Shown here: positions 37,601-49,388 of the stretch, piece after piece
How positions within the stretch are numbered: the stretch's first letter is position 1
Layout of the letters: the number at the start of each line of letters is the position of its first letter
Source: Opisthorchis felineus
Lineage: Eukaryota > Platyhelminthes > Trematoda > Opisthorchiida > Opisthorchiidae
Direction of reading: 5' to 3'
NCBI GenBank assembly: GCA_004794785.1
Contig: SJOL01002753.1
Coordinates: 92,501 to 156,500 of the forward strand
DNA: 64,000 nt
The notes under the pieces: generated by a model
Told to the model about the DNA's origin: nothing
Databases searched by the model: none
What the model saw: only the letters and a program-made list of their open reading frames with translations
Program-made: the position numbers and the translations under genes

Positions 37601-38039
37601 TCAGAAATTACACAAAAATTTCTGTTCTGAATGGAGCCTAAGGAAAGTTGTCGCACGGTGAAAAGGCTAGAGAGGTGACAATATTTTGGGCCATGTCGTA
37701 GCAAAGCTTCAAATCCTGTAATCTGTTGACTTATTTGACTTGCAGCGTTTGCCCGTGATCCTCGAGTGGCTAAAATGTTCCGTGACGAGGCTATTTGAAG
37801 AAACTATCTGTGAAGCAGGATGACTCCTCTTCAAAAAACAATAATGAGGCCAAACAAAATCGTCTTCTCGTGAGGATAATTCCCTCCAAGACAGATGTAG
37901 TTTTCTTGCTCACAATTAAGTCCTGACTCCTCGTCGATTCATTCCTACACCACTGATATTTGTATTGTCATGAGGAGATTTGACCTTAACGTAGTGTGAC
38001 GGTTTGTGTAACTTCTTCACCCATTGAGCTATACTCGGA
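34631..38039. other. Unassigned non-coding sequence with one notable open frame
   Basis: At 36,643-36,867 a 74-codon plus-strand frame has protein-like composition (ISSALVGFASLCELGSAEAL, then LSALPEFRNYFLEYTKTL), but I do not recognise it and exon boundaries are not clear. A 111-codon minus-strand frame (36,005-36,340) and overlapping frames at 37.1-37.6 kb also lack known motifs. Confidence 0.45.
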
Positions 38040-39945
38040 TGTATCCGAGTGACGCTGAGAGTCTCTCATACCAGGTTGGTCAATGGTTGGTCTGACGAAC
38101 ACAGTCTCCTTGTCCTCCAGGTTAGGGGTTGGAACATGTTTGGCGACTTATTCCGTGAACATGGTAATGCATTTGCATTTCCCGCCAAAAACCGCTGCCG
38201 TGCGGTCAAAAGCCAAAGACTTCGGTTGAGGACTCTAATCGTTCACCTGTCTAGGCATGGGCGCCCTGGCAGTATCCCAGCCCATGTAAAACCATGAATT
38301 GCACACATACACATAAATTCATGCCATATCGGCCGTCGCGTAGTGCCATCAACCGCGTCGCCTTACTTGCTGGATACAGCAAGACGGGTAACCGAAAACA
38401 GGCTACTGCTGACGCCTCCCTTCTTTCTCTTTCACAAACTTTCTCTTCACCCTCCCCATACCCCATTACTAACTCTCTCCTTTTAGGCCCAGTAGTTGAG
38501 ACCGATGGCTCCGTTCGTACCGGCATCTCGAAATCAATCTTTAAGCCTCAACGTCCAGTCTACCTGACTGAGTTCAATGTCCGAACTCTGAAGCAAGCAG
38601 GACAACAAGCTGCTCTTACACTGGACTCGCTTGGCATAGATGTGTGCTGGGTATCAGCAACAAAAATTCAAGATGCAAGCACAGTGGTTGAGCTGACCAA
38701 ACCATCACTCTCCACTCGCTTCCGGCTGCACACCTCTGGCCTCTGCAGCTGGATGTGCAAGGTTTTTTATCATCTTCAATCACCGGGCAGAAGGATTCTT
38801 GCTTGACTGGATACCCGTTAATAGTCGCCTCTGGGCGATTCGTCTAGCAGCGTCTGTGAAGGACTCTCACAAGCGGGAAGTTGATAGATGTCTGTTTATC
38901 GTGTCTGCCCACACCCCAACTGACCGTAGCTCCGATGCCGTCAAAAACAGGCTTTACGACGCCCTGAGTGCTCTGTTACGGCGACCTAAAAGCTCAGAGA
39001 TCGTTGTGGTTGCCGGAGATCTGAATGCACAAGTTGGTAGGCTTAGCGCATCTGAAACTCATTTAGGTGGCTGACATGGATTCGGTACGTACCAACAATG
39101 GTGCCCAGCTATGTGCAGACCGCAGGCTGTTTTTATGCAGTACTAACTTCAGAAAAAGCCGAAGTTGTCTGGCCTCGTGGTGTCCTTTAACGGCGTGCCG
39201 GCTACGAACTCAAATTGATCACATTGCTATCAGTTACCGATGGAGCGGATCAATGACTCACTGTCACTCGTTCTGGAACACATTTGTGGATTTCGACCAA
39301 GTGCTCGTCCAGAGTCGTTTCTCCGATCATTTTCCAGGGCCGCATAAGATGCGGAGAAATCGCTTGGCAATTGACAGATTGGCAGATCCGGATGTTAGCT
39401 GAATTTACCAGAACTGTTTTCTAGAGTCTCTTCCAACTATTCTACCATCGGATGTGAATTCATACTGGGACGGGATCGTCACCTCTTTGCACGGTGCTGA
39501 GAGTTTTGATCGGGTCACTCAAGCACTTACACCAAACAGTGGTATAAGGAGGAAAGCCCTTCGCCGCGGAGTTGTTTATTAGAAAACACCAACTAAACAG
39601 TTACAGACTATTGGACAGGAAAGTCATATGCAGGACTCATATGCAGGTTGTTTAAAAAAAAACTGAATATCCGTCTTCTTCCTGAACTCTCCTGGCTATT
39701 CATTGACTATCACGCAGTTGTAAACGAATGCTACAAGGCAGTTCCACAAATTCCGTAATAAATCCCACTTTCCATTAGATCCAGGCGGAGTTACGAGAAA
39801 ACATACTACCCGCCTGTCTCATCAGTAGTATCCACCGTTACAGTGGTCGGAGAAATATCCCCGCCGGTCCCGAACATAACTTGACCCGACGAATCATCAG
39901 ACGTCAAGTGCAAGTGAGCGGGCTAGCCGTCCGTGAAGTCTAGTC
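38040..39945 (+). mobile_element. Non-LTR retrotransposon family A, copy A2 (endonuclease part, decayed)
   Basis: The 5' untranslated region (38,050-38,345) aligns with copy A1 and, on the other strand, with copy A3 (about 61,000-61,263). Endonuclease frames follow from 38,530 to 39,400 and a post-endonuclease linker to about 39,540 (LESLPTILPSDVNSYWDGI). Linker similarity resumes at 39,843-39,940 (RNIPAGPEHNLTRRIIRRQV), so about 290 bases between are an insertion or an unrecognisable stretch. The RT is missing; the copy is truncated at its 3' side. The reading frame changes at about 38,790 and 39,067. Confidence 0.85.
38530..39402 (+). pseudogene. AP-endonuclease of LINE copy A2, with two catalytic motifs altered
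   Basis: Three successive frames cover the domain. The first has EFNVRTLKQAGQQAA and CWVSATKIQDAS; family members have SETRIQ, so the metal-binding Glu is Ala (codon GCA at 38,657). The second has IVSAHTPTDRSSDAV and VVVAGDLNAQVGRLSAS, the GD.NA motif being kept. The third has QIDHIAISYRW and FVDFDQVLVQSRF, where the family has SDHALV; the catalytic His is Gln. Both changes would abolish nicking. The frames overlap by small shifts at their joints. Confidence 0.8.
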
Positions 39946-40714
39946 AGTCTAGTCTATAATTGCAAGCCCTCTTCGGGGGGATTTCTGTTACTTCCCGCTT
40001 TCTACCCCACATAACAATGTTTTTGCGGCAATTTGATGAACTTCGGCAAGAATGAAAGGCAAGGACTATTTTCTTTACTTTGGGCTTGTTAAACTTTGCC
40101 AATGACGAGCCAATGCAATTACTGGACACTGAGTTCTAGAAGTAAAATCTTTTGACTTCGCGATGTTTACACCAGTGCAGAAGGAAGTGCAGGGAATCGG
40201 TCGTCACTTGAAAACTGTGCCCATTATTGACGTTGCAGAAAATTCCAAGAAAAAGCCGAGAAGTAACTGAATGCTTCATTTTGCCGCAGAACAATACGCG
40301 GACTACAGGAACAACATCAAGAGGGAATATGGAACCGGGAAAAAAAGCAGGATGTATGGTGGTTCTAAAACCCCATTTGACTGTGCTGTCGAAGACGTTT
40401 CGAGCGAACAGCCGTTAGGAATTATTATTATTGCGCGATACTTGAATGTGCCGAGATAATTTATAGAAGCCTCTTGTTTCGAATTCCGACGATGATTTAG
40501 GACGAAGATTCCGCACAATTAAAGAAATATGGTTTGAGTGAAGCTGACTGCTTGTGTGAAACGCCTTGTAAAAGTCAAATTTTCAATTTATTTATATCGC
40601 ATCCGTTTAGTCGTTCACAATTTTCGATGATCGGATCTCGATTCTACACCAACCCATAACGAGAGGTCAAATCTAGTTGCCGTTTATTGCGTGTTGTCTG
40701 TAAACGTCTTTATA
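39946..40714. other. Unassigned non-coding sequence
   Basis: No recognised feature. Three 62-71 codon frames overlap at 40,227-40,518 on both strands. At 39,627-39,650 a 13-base unit (TCATATGCAGG..) is tandemly doubled just upstream, inside the interruption of LINE copy A2. Confidence 0.45.
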
Positions 40715-41095
40715 ATTTAGACGTAAATCACCACTCATAAGGATGCTAAAAACTCCTGGAGGGCTCACAATCGGTTTCGCCCTTCTTGGGGCTTATCACA
40801 TTGGCCAAGTCATCGGGTTTCCGTCAACCTTATGTTCTTCTTGAACCCAAATCGCACGAAAGTAGACTTATACACTCACCTGCGTACCAATTTGATTTTG
40901 ACGAGCGACTCACCTGGAATCAAACTGAATCTCTAGTTTATGATGTTCTCAATCAGCTGAATGTATTGCACTAGGCCGCCTAATGTTTCAGTTGGGATGC
41001 TGTTCGAGATATCGCAATACTTTGCAAAGATGTAAATCACGACCCATAAGGTTGCTGAAAGCTCTTCGAGAGATTCAGCTGGATTCCAGGTCAGC
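40715..41095 (+). repeat. R1 dispersed repeat, best copy, preceded by the tail of another
   Basis: 40,730-40,800 is an R1 tail (CTCATAAGGATGCTAAAAAC, then ATCGGTTTCGCCCTTCTTGG). 40,885-41,095 is a nearly full unit: ACCAATTTGATTTTGACGAG, ACTGAATCTCTAGTTTATGA, GGCCGCCTAATGTTTCAGTT, GAGATATCGCAATACTTTGC, CCCATAAGGTTGCTGAAAGC. The unit is about 200-250 bases. Two units in the same direction suggest a tandem or dimeric arrangement. No coding potential is seen; it may be a SINE, a MITE or a solo terminal repeat. Confidence 0.65.
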
Positions 41096-41384
41096 CTTCC
41101 ATCAAAACCAAATCAATACGAAGATGAGTGTACAAGTCTTTGTGGTTTATGTGTATGTGCAAGCCGGATAAATTTCAAGGTTTTTCGCGGCCAAAGGTGT
41201 TTATAGTATTGATCATCCCACCCACGGTTTATAAGATGAACCTGTCTGTGATTGACTTTGGCTTGGTTCATGTAGGCGGGACATCCGACCATTTTAGGTA
41301 CCGTGATACCCAGTTAGAAGTATCACAGGGAACCTAAGGTAATCAAAGAGCAGTGGTTCTACTTGAGAAAGGACCACTATAAAA

Positions 41385-41408
41385 AGAGCCCTTACATAGT
41401 AGGGCTCT
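41385..41408. other. Perfect 8-bp hairpin
   Basis: AGAGCCCT and AGGGCTCT flank an 8-base loop. Just upstream AGTGGT...ACCACT (41,352-41,378) can form a second, weaker stem. No transcript can be assigned. Confidence 0.5.
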
Positions 41409-43344
41409 GATCTCAATCTTCCCATCTTTGAGCCTCCTTCATGGAGAACATTCTTACACTAGGGGACTCTTAACTCAAAATGACCCTATTCGTATGGTAC
41501 GCAGCATGGACTTATTAGTCACTCAAGTTGTCTGTTGTTATCCGAGCAGAGCAAAACAATCCTGGTGGTACTTAGGTAAGCAGTACATCAAATATATGAC
41601 GCCTGCAATGAATTTTGCTTAACACAGCATATTGGATAGAAGGGACAGTCGTATCTTCAGTGGTTTTACTGGGTTGTTGCGGTCTAGTATCACCAGATAG
41701 TGAGCTCGCCTTCTCGATCATACTGTATGCTCTTATGAGCGAATTCCTTTAGAAACATTACGCTTATGGCTTTGATATTATTTGGATGTCCAAACAAAAA
41801 AGCTATTCCTAACTCTGAGCCTTTTTAAAGTACCTTAGCTGATATTAACTTCTCGGCAGACAAGAAGTGAGGTAAAAGATAACGGCATTCCTCTTATGTA
41901 ACACGGGCAACGCGATAATAACCATAAAGAAGGAATGTGCGATGTGACAAGTTTTAAGCTACTTACTTATTTTACTACCATAAGCAGCCCCCTCCTGGGT
42001 GTAGATTATCCAGCTCAAAGAACTTCCCAAATCACTGCCGCCATAGCACAATGATCCACAACACGAACGACGTAGAGTGTCGACCCATGTCTACTTCATG
42101 AACGAAGCTTGTAGATGCTAGGTAGTCTCAGGCTATCAGCATCAACCTTCTTGCTTATGCATGGGTTGTCAGTTATCATGCTTTTCAGCAGGGCCATCCT
42201 AAACACTAGGAATAAAACACCGGATATGACAGGTTTTGCAGCATCCGTCCAAACGACTAAAGACATCGTTGTCGAAGGAGTATATTTACTGACCTACGTA
42301 CCTATTATAGATAATAGTGCCTGTGGGGGGTAGTGCTTTTGGGGTGAGCAGGAGATTCCCTTTTTAAAACCATAACAGTTATCCTCGATGAAGCATTTGA
42401 ATGAATAGCGTGCGATGTTTCTTCCGGAGTCAAATAAAAGCTTCAGAGGCAATAAATTGGGACTAAATTAATCCATATTGATGTGGCTTACATTTAGCTT
42501 ACCATCAACTGCTAGCTGTTCCATGACCACAACGATTTCAAATGAAGTTCATCAGTAACTGTCCAGTTGTTCAACCTCACTCCTGTCTGTACGCGTCAGC
42601 GTATTGCATTACAGAGACTATCCTCCACAGTGATAAGGGTTTCTATGTTTGGAAGTTTTTCTTGCTAAAAGGCCGATATTCTCACTTTTGCCAATCTTTT
42701 CAATGTATTTTCGGCCAGGAATGGTCGTATATGTAGGTGCTTTTGTCCCGATTGTGTGTGTCAGTTGAACTGGTCTTGTACTCGTTCTGTGGGCAAAAAT
42801 AACACTGCAGAACATTTAATTTCACGTTCTTTACCAGTGAGGCTGCAAAACAAAATTTAGTCTCGAAAAACTCTTGATTATAGTTTACTTACTTGATGAA
42901 AACGGGTATACCGAATCGACTGGCTTTGAATGGCTGCATCAATGACTTTGTGTTGTCCATCCGGACTCCGTTTGTCGACATTCATGAAGGCTTCTCTGTC
43001 GTTTAAACCATACAGCAAAGTAAGCAAAGCCGTTTTGAATACTATTTGTCGTCCGACTGAGTTAAAATCTTAGGCTTGGATATTGCCTTATAATAAGACC
43101 TTGTATTTCTTTGGTTTTTCCTCAAACGTTCGAGTTACGTCACTCCAATATGTTAAACAATAGAGTGATGACTTCCATAGACATGAGCTGAGTTGGATGA
43201 TTAACAGTTATACCGGTATGATTTCAAGAACTATGAAATTGATATGTATTGGTCTTAAGTGAGATGAAGTAAGGCAATCACATACCCATGTAATACTGAG
43301 TCGTTTACCTGGGTGGCCTTGACGGTAAGATATATAACAGCAAT
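41409..43344. other. Unassigned non-coding sequence
   Basis: Only short frames of 60-72 codons without known motifs. Confidence 0.5.
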
Positions 43345-43476
43345 ATGGAATCAAATATGTCCGTACAATTCAAGAAAATTGTCGGTCAGGGGTCCTTAGA
43401 GGAGGCGGTAAATGCACATCGGAAACAATACCTTGTTTTACAGAAAGCTGTCAAGGAGACAGATGTTTATTATTAA
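43345..43476 (+). CDS. Small open frame, 43 codons, unrecognised
   Basis: A true ATG (43,345) opens 43 codons ending at TAA (43,474). The composition is protein-like and amphipathic (VGQGSLEEAVNAHRKQY, then LVLQKAVKETD), compatible with a short helix. Forty-four bases after the stop there is a donor-like GTAAGT (43,520) and, 49 bases further, an acceptor-like ATTATTTTTAG. The stop lies before the donor, so the frame does not simply continue across. It could be a small gene, an exon with a different boundary, or chance. Confidence 0.2.
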   Translation: MESNMSVQFKKIVGQGSLEEAVNAHRKQYLVLQKAVKETDVYY

Positions 43477-46400
43477 AGTTGAGCTGAATTCTGTTTCTAT
43501 ACTATGGTACTAAGGTTGAAGGTAAGTGGGCTGTCGTCTCTAGTCCTCTGAAAATGTCATTATTTTTAGGCACTCCAGACAAAAAGAAATGTGAATGTAA
43601 AAGCGGCTAACAAAACAACTGCATTTGCTTCCTGATAGGCAGTCGGGTTCTAACAGACAAACCCATGACGTTTTAAGCAGTGACCACGTGTCTCCAAGAC
43701 GATCAAGACATAATTAGAAGCACGACACCCGAGTTTATCAACCCTGTAAGAAGCCGCGGTCGGTAACCACTCGTTGGGTTTGCTCCCACCAGGTTTGTGT
43801 GAGTGCAACGTACAGGCGCCACAACAATCCATTCAAAAATTTCTCACATAGGTTGGAAAGAGCTCGGTAACCGGTTTTGCGGTGTTTACTCTACTGAGAA
43901 AAATATTATTCTTTGGCGCTTTTTGGCAACCTCGATCACTTGGTTTCGTCACACAGTTGAGTAGTTCTTCCTAGAATGAAAGAATACACCTAACATATTG
44001 AGCAGCTATGGATTTGAATGTCCATTTTGCGCATCACATATCGGTGTATAAAGTATAAAGAATTATAAAGCTTATTTCGTAGAAAACATTAAAATATGTA
44101 TTCAACTATCGCCATAATTACATCCTTGTTCATCCATAAAAACTCGTAACGGACACATTCAATAGTTAGAGCCTAGCACGGTTGTCACCAATGCACCATC
44201 CCGTTCTCGCGTAGAACCGATGAACAACCCGCCGTATCTCAGCAGAATAAAGATACCAATATTTGTTAGATTCTCTGGGACCACTCTGAGCTTTTACTCG
44301 AGCTGCGCCGCCAAAGCTGGAATTTTCCAGTAGCTATCCACCTAGGAGAAATACGTTGGCACTGGAATTACAGGCCGTGGATCTTCGTGCTGAGATCATG
44401 CTGAGAAATCACGACTTAAGATTGATCTTGAGTCCTGTTTGTCTGACCTGCTCAGAGTATTCCTGTTGATTCGGCCAGTGCTGCTTCAATATGCGGGCTG
44501 AACTCCTCAGACTGACCTGGAAAATAGTTTACCTGCTTAGCCCAGTAAACGTTCTTTCATTCAAACCGTAGGAGGGCTTCCAAATAATTTTGATTTAAGG
44601 CACATGTTTTTCATGAATAACAAAGCATCTTTACAGTATGGAGTTCATGGTCATGTTCAGACTGTAAGCAAGCGCAATGCTTGAAAGAAAATTTGAGCAG
44701 ACGTAATCATATCAGTTTGAGCAGTGCTTACGAAAATGTCCGCTAATGTCGAAAAGTTCAGGACGTGGAGGAGCAACGGTGGGAGCAGCAGGGTGCACAC
44801 AGACACACACAAAGGCATTTCGGGCTAGTGGTCTGGATGGGAGCCAAAAGAATATCTGCTAGTAAGACACACTGCTAATGCTAAATGTCGACTGCAAACC
44901 GCGCACTGAGGCCAAGATTGCTAGGTAGATTCCTTCCAAGAACAGCCTATCACGCTTTCCATCCGAAAGTCTTGCATTTTGTTGTAAGTCTTTTAAATCT
45001 CTGCAAAATCTCAGAGCACAATTGCTGGTTTACCTTGTGTCTCCATCAAAGTCACTCGTGGAAAGTAGCGTACCATTGCGTTACTTACGAAACGGTTTCC
45101 GTAGCTCCATCAGCTTACAGTAAATTACTCCGGTCAATTGGTATTAACCAGTTGTTTTACTGATATTCAAAGTCTATATCTGTGGAAGCTCTTCGTAACG
45201 TAGCTTGCGTTTGCTGTACCAAAGATAGCACGGTTGGTATCTTGCGGTGTAGGAGGATGTCTAATCTTGTCAGCTGACGTGGAAGTTGTAGGTTGGCTAC
45301 TCAGTTTTCGACTGGTAATTGGATGCGTAAAACTTATGTTTAAGCAACCTCAGTCGATTAAACAGTAGGCCAGCTGCCGACTGATAGGTTCTTTTTCGAT
45401 CAACTTTAATTTATATAACACAAAGTTAGGTAGTGAGTCTTTTTCAAAAGAATGAATATAAATAACACTTCCCATAAGCTAATAGAGTAGTTCAGGTCGA
45501 CATTTGTAGTAAGCTGGCCGGATGCTGTTCGTGGAGAGCATCAACCAATTTTCCCTTAAGTGTTCTCACCATGAATGATTATACAAAGAGAGATAATAAT
45601 GTACTGTGTCCCATTTTATTTAAATATGCCCTTTACGAGCCATTGTCGTAAGTTCGGTGATCAGGTTTCCCCATTACAGTGCAGACGGAATAGAATTTTT
45701 AGTGGATGCGAACTTTGGCACCTGATTCAGTGACAACTTAACGTGAGATAGAAGATTTCAATCTACTCAGTACAGTGGATCTCGGGATTTTCAAGTCTTT
45801 TTCCCCTGCTAGACGTGAGTGACGCCATCGTTCCTTATTTTTTAACTAAACTTCGTTAGCAGTTAAGCCAGAACCGTTGAAAGAATACTAATCTCTATAG
45901 TAAAATAAAATTGTACTCAACTAGCCGTCTACGCGATGGCCCTCTTAACAACACTAGCACAAATGGCACACAGTAATGTTTCCAATTAAAGGCTGTGCCT
46001 TTTGGTTTTTCTGAATAGCGTTTACCCTCAGAAGAGGCCAAACACCCCGTTTCTCCATTATGGTCCATCTTTGATGGGGTTACCGCATGAAATTATTAGA
46101 TAAAGCCATGCACGGATTCAACTGATGAACACCAGCTTATGGGTGAAAGCCTGAAAGTCATTTAGAAAACTTTGCTTAACCAAGGCCCCGTGTAATCCTC
46201 CCCGATATCTAGAAAAAACCTACCGACTGAACTGAAAATCGCCCACCGTTCAAAACGCTTGAGGTGCAGTAAAGTCAAATTTAAAGTCAACTTATTCAAT
46301 TTAAAGTCTAATTGAACTCTTTTTCCCTTTGAAATGAGACCAGTACTTTTTCGGCAATTAAAATTTCTGACCGAATTTTCTAATACTAATGCTGTAAATG

Positions 46401-47360
46401 CCTCTCCAAAATTGCCAGCTGCTTCTAGTCACTGTTTGTGTTGAAAAGATAAACTGAAACCAAAAATACCTCATCATGACCTTCTCTGGACAAACAAACT
46501 TCTAAATCAAGTCTACCGGAAAAAGCCATGCTGTCAACCGCTTGCGTGGCGCACAAAATGCGGCATCTTACGCTTCTAACGGCAGCAGAAATCCATTGGA
46601 AATGATCGAGTTGAGGTCATCCGGGTTTGTTTACACATACTTGAGGGGCACGACCCATTTATCCCTAAACTTAGCAAGGATGTATGTAGACGAATTCTTG
46701 CGCGATAATACAACGTTGCCTATCGAATGACTAGCCGTATCGGCCTTCTGGTAAACGGTATAAGCATACTGAACATGACGACCCACGATATTAAACAAAT
46801 AAGCTCCCCTACATGTGCAACATAACTTCATTAAATGGCCTTTCACTGCCTTCCACGGAGGGCTTCAATCCCCCTTGAGAATTTCTGAATCTAGGGCATC
46901 TCAAGAGTGTTGCTTATTCTGAGTTTGTCTACAGCCGAAAGGTTTACCCTTTCGATAGCTCACTGACTGACTTACAGCTACATAGCATAGGTAAAAACAG
47001 GCAATCTAAATTCCCGTCAGGTTGGGCTGAAAATCAACAGAGAAATTGAGTCGGGATTTATGTTGTACTCGATAGAGTGTCTACCAGTGACATGAGGATA
47101 AAAATGACCGCTTGGCAACTTGATTTATAAGGTTTAAACAGAACTCTGCAGGATAGAAGGCTGAGATGTGTAAGTGCGTACTCCGATGGCTTTTCTAGTG
47201 GCTAGGATTCTTGAGAGAATCTGCAATGTGGTATCTCTCGCGGTACTTCATATTTAAGTTTGGAAGCTCTTGCCAAGTTTATCTGATGTCGTCTATCCAG
47301 GAAAAATGGACTGAAACAGAATGAAAATGGAAATTACACGACAAACGATTCAGTAGTGAG
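43477..47360. other. Unassigned non-coding sequence with one R2 fragment
   Basis: R2 motif at 43,636-43,655. A 92-codon plus-strand frame at 44,885-45,163 and a 71-codon minus-strand frame at 46,631-46,846 lack known motifs. Nothing else was recognised. Confidence 0.45.
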
Positions 47361-47446
47361 CAAAATAGTACTTCACAAGACGGGGGAGTTAAGGTTTGTT
47401 TGGGATTTTAGCTACTCAGTTTCACCAGTTTCCAAGTAACGGGGAT
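47361..47446 (+). pseudogene. Possible Ty3/gypsy RT remnant
   Basis: A short frame reads NDSVVSKIVLHKTGELRFVWD then FS. It resembles the S.WASPVVLV.KKTGELRFCVDFR block of Ty3/gypsy reverse transcriptases, which is the block directly after the one present at 28.8 kb. A stop follows after VSPVSK, and the expected motif B and C segments are not seen downstream. The resemblance is short, so confidence is low. Confidence 0.3.
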
Positions 47447-48149
47447 GGAATGTAAAACCCACATTTCGATAGTGTCTGCAGTGTAACTTGTCTCCAACAA
47501 ACAACAATATCTTGTTTCAGGTTGATGGCGTGATTAGTTGTGGTGTTTTCAGTTGTCAACTTCATTGATTTACCTTCTACCTACTGAAGGCAAGACTCCC
47601 ACCTTATCTGGAAGACAGTTAAGCATAGTGGATATCTGCTGGTGTGCGGTTATCACTGCTGACGATAAGTATGGATTTTTCTGATAATCAGAGCCATCTG
47701 ACCAACCACATAATTGTTACCGGCCTGCTGTTATGGGGATTTTCTGCAGGTTGTCAGCAAGGAAATTCTAAGCCCTTTACTCATGATAGAACTTTTACCA
47801 ACGGGAAAGAAGGAACATCCTACAACCCTGAGTGCACTCCATTCAGGTCTAGCTAACAAATTCAGACGGTGTGACACTCAACGACAACTGTTGATACACT
47901 AGTAAAACTCCTGTGTTTGTGGGATTACTATCTCCTGTGTTACCACTTCTTAACATTTTCTCTTCGCCTTAACCATCCATGTAGTTTCTCTCTCGATCTT
48001 CCGACTCAGGCCCATTGATCTGACCAGGTAAGTGCACACATCTATGGTACAAAAATTCAAACAACACTTATGTTGAATGTTCAGCACTCAGTTTTCCCTC
48101 TGATTCCCTGGTGCCAATGATTTTTTTATTTATTGCTTGTAATAATCAC
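47447..48149. other. Unassigned non-coding sequence
   Basis: Two overlapping plus-strand frames (47,644-47,902) without known motifs. An acceptor-like CTCGATCTTCCGACTCAG and donor-like GTAAGTGC bracket 18 bases near 48,010-48,028. Confidence 0.45.
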
Positions 48150-48360
48150 ACCTGAAGCGAAACCGGTCGTGGGTTGCCGAAAAGTTTCAGCAACCTTGTG
48201 AATAGTTTCCTTTGTGAAAATATACTGCGATATCTCGAATATCAAACCAACTGAAACATGAGGCGGCCTTTGTGCCACACATTTAGTTGACAAATATCCC
48301 AAAACGAGCGATTCAGTAGAGTCTCCCGCGAAAAACCCACTTGATATGCAAATTAGTGTA
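48150..48360 (-). repeat. R1 dispersed repeat, well-kept copy
   Basis: The reverse complement reads TTTGCATATCAAGTGGGTTT, GGGAGACTCTACTGAATCGC, GGCCGCCTCATGTTTCAGTT, CGAGATATCGCAGTATATTT, CACAAGGTTGCTGAAACTTT, then CGGCAACCCACGACCGGTTT. Together with the 40.9 kb copy it defines the unit length and block order of the family. Confidence 0.7.
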
Positions 48361-49284
48361 TTTATTGGGGCCCAGAGTGAGTTTCTGAACTGGAAATTGC
48401 TTGCGAGATTTTACATTATGTACGAGGACCTATATACGCTGGCAACAGTAATTTTTTATTGCTGAAGATGGACGCACTTTTTTCTAAGCAATCGTCTTCT
48501 GATGTCTGACACAGAGGTTAGAATTGACCGGGTTTTAAGGATTAATATATCCCCTGGCAATCCAAGGACCTAAGGTGTATGATTTGATTCATACTAGAAA
48601 AGGACCCCCGTTCTGAGGAACTCCGTTGTGATGCGGGTAATCTAACAGGCTACGCCCTCACTTTGCTTTCTCACTCTCATTTAAGCCTCAGTCCCAGCAA
48701 TTTCACCATATGAAGGAAAAGAAGGTTTCTAACTCTGTCAAATCCTGACGCTCCTAATTATGAAATAAGGAAGTATATTTGTATAAAATGTGTCAGTTGA
48801 ATCACCCGGTTTTCTAGTGGTAAAACACCAACCATGGAATGAAGTGTCGCATCTGAAAGACAAAAGTGGGTGCGTAGAGGTGAAAGTTGAGTTGAATCTC
48901 AAAATATTGAAGCTGGTGGAAATTCGGACGAAAAGTAAGTCGGGCACAGATCTGTAGAACAAAGGGGACAATAACGGTCATTGTTAAATGTGGATGACTG
49001 AAACAATAACGATGATCGGCGAAGTGTTGGTACGTTATGCATCTGAAGAATTGTGGGAACAGAATGTGAGAAATGATCTCAAAAAAACGTCTGGCACTGT
49101 ATTAGCGACCAAACAAACAGAAAGGTAAAGTCTTGATGATGATTAGAGGGTGAAAATCTCCTTTACTGTTATTGACCATCGGGAGATATGTGGCAGAAAC
49201 TTTACTCAGAACACGGCAACAGTGTTCCGTAGATAGGCCAACACAGAACTCATACCAATGAAAAAGTTGGGAGGGAAATATACT
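48361..49284. other. Unassigned non-coding sequence
   Basis: No recognised feature; short minus-strand frames only. Confidence 0.5.
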
Positions 49285-49388
49285 CATTTGCAAATTAAGC
49301 TACTGTTAACGGGAGACTCAACTGAATCTCTCCTATATGATATTGTTTAACTGACTGTCGCACGAAGGCCGCCTCGTGTTTGAGCTTG
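49285..49388 (+). repeat. R1 dispersed repeat, 5' part
   Basis: CATTTGCAAATTAAGCT, GGGAGACTCAACTGAATCTC, ATGATATTGTTTAACTGAC and AAGGCCGCCTCGTGTTT follow the R1 block order. The copy is truncated before the ATATCGCAG block. It lies 0.9 kb from the minus-strand copy at 48.2 kb. Confidence 0.6.

Noticed and set aside
48010..48028. 18-nt micro-exon candidate between TCTTCCGACTCAG and GTAAGTGC
   Set aside because: Too short to carry evidence; two of three frames contain a stop, and no partner exon was found.
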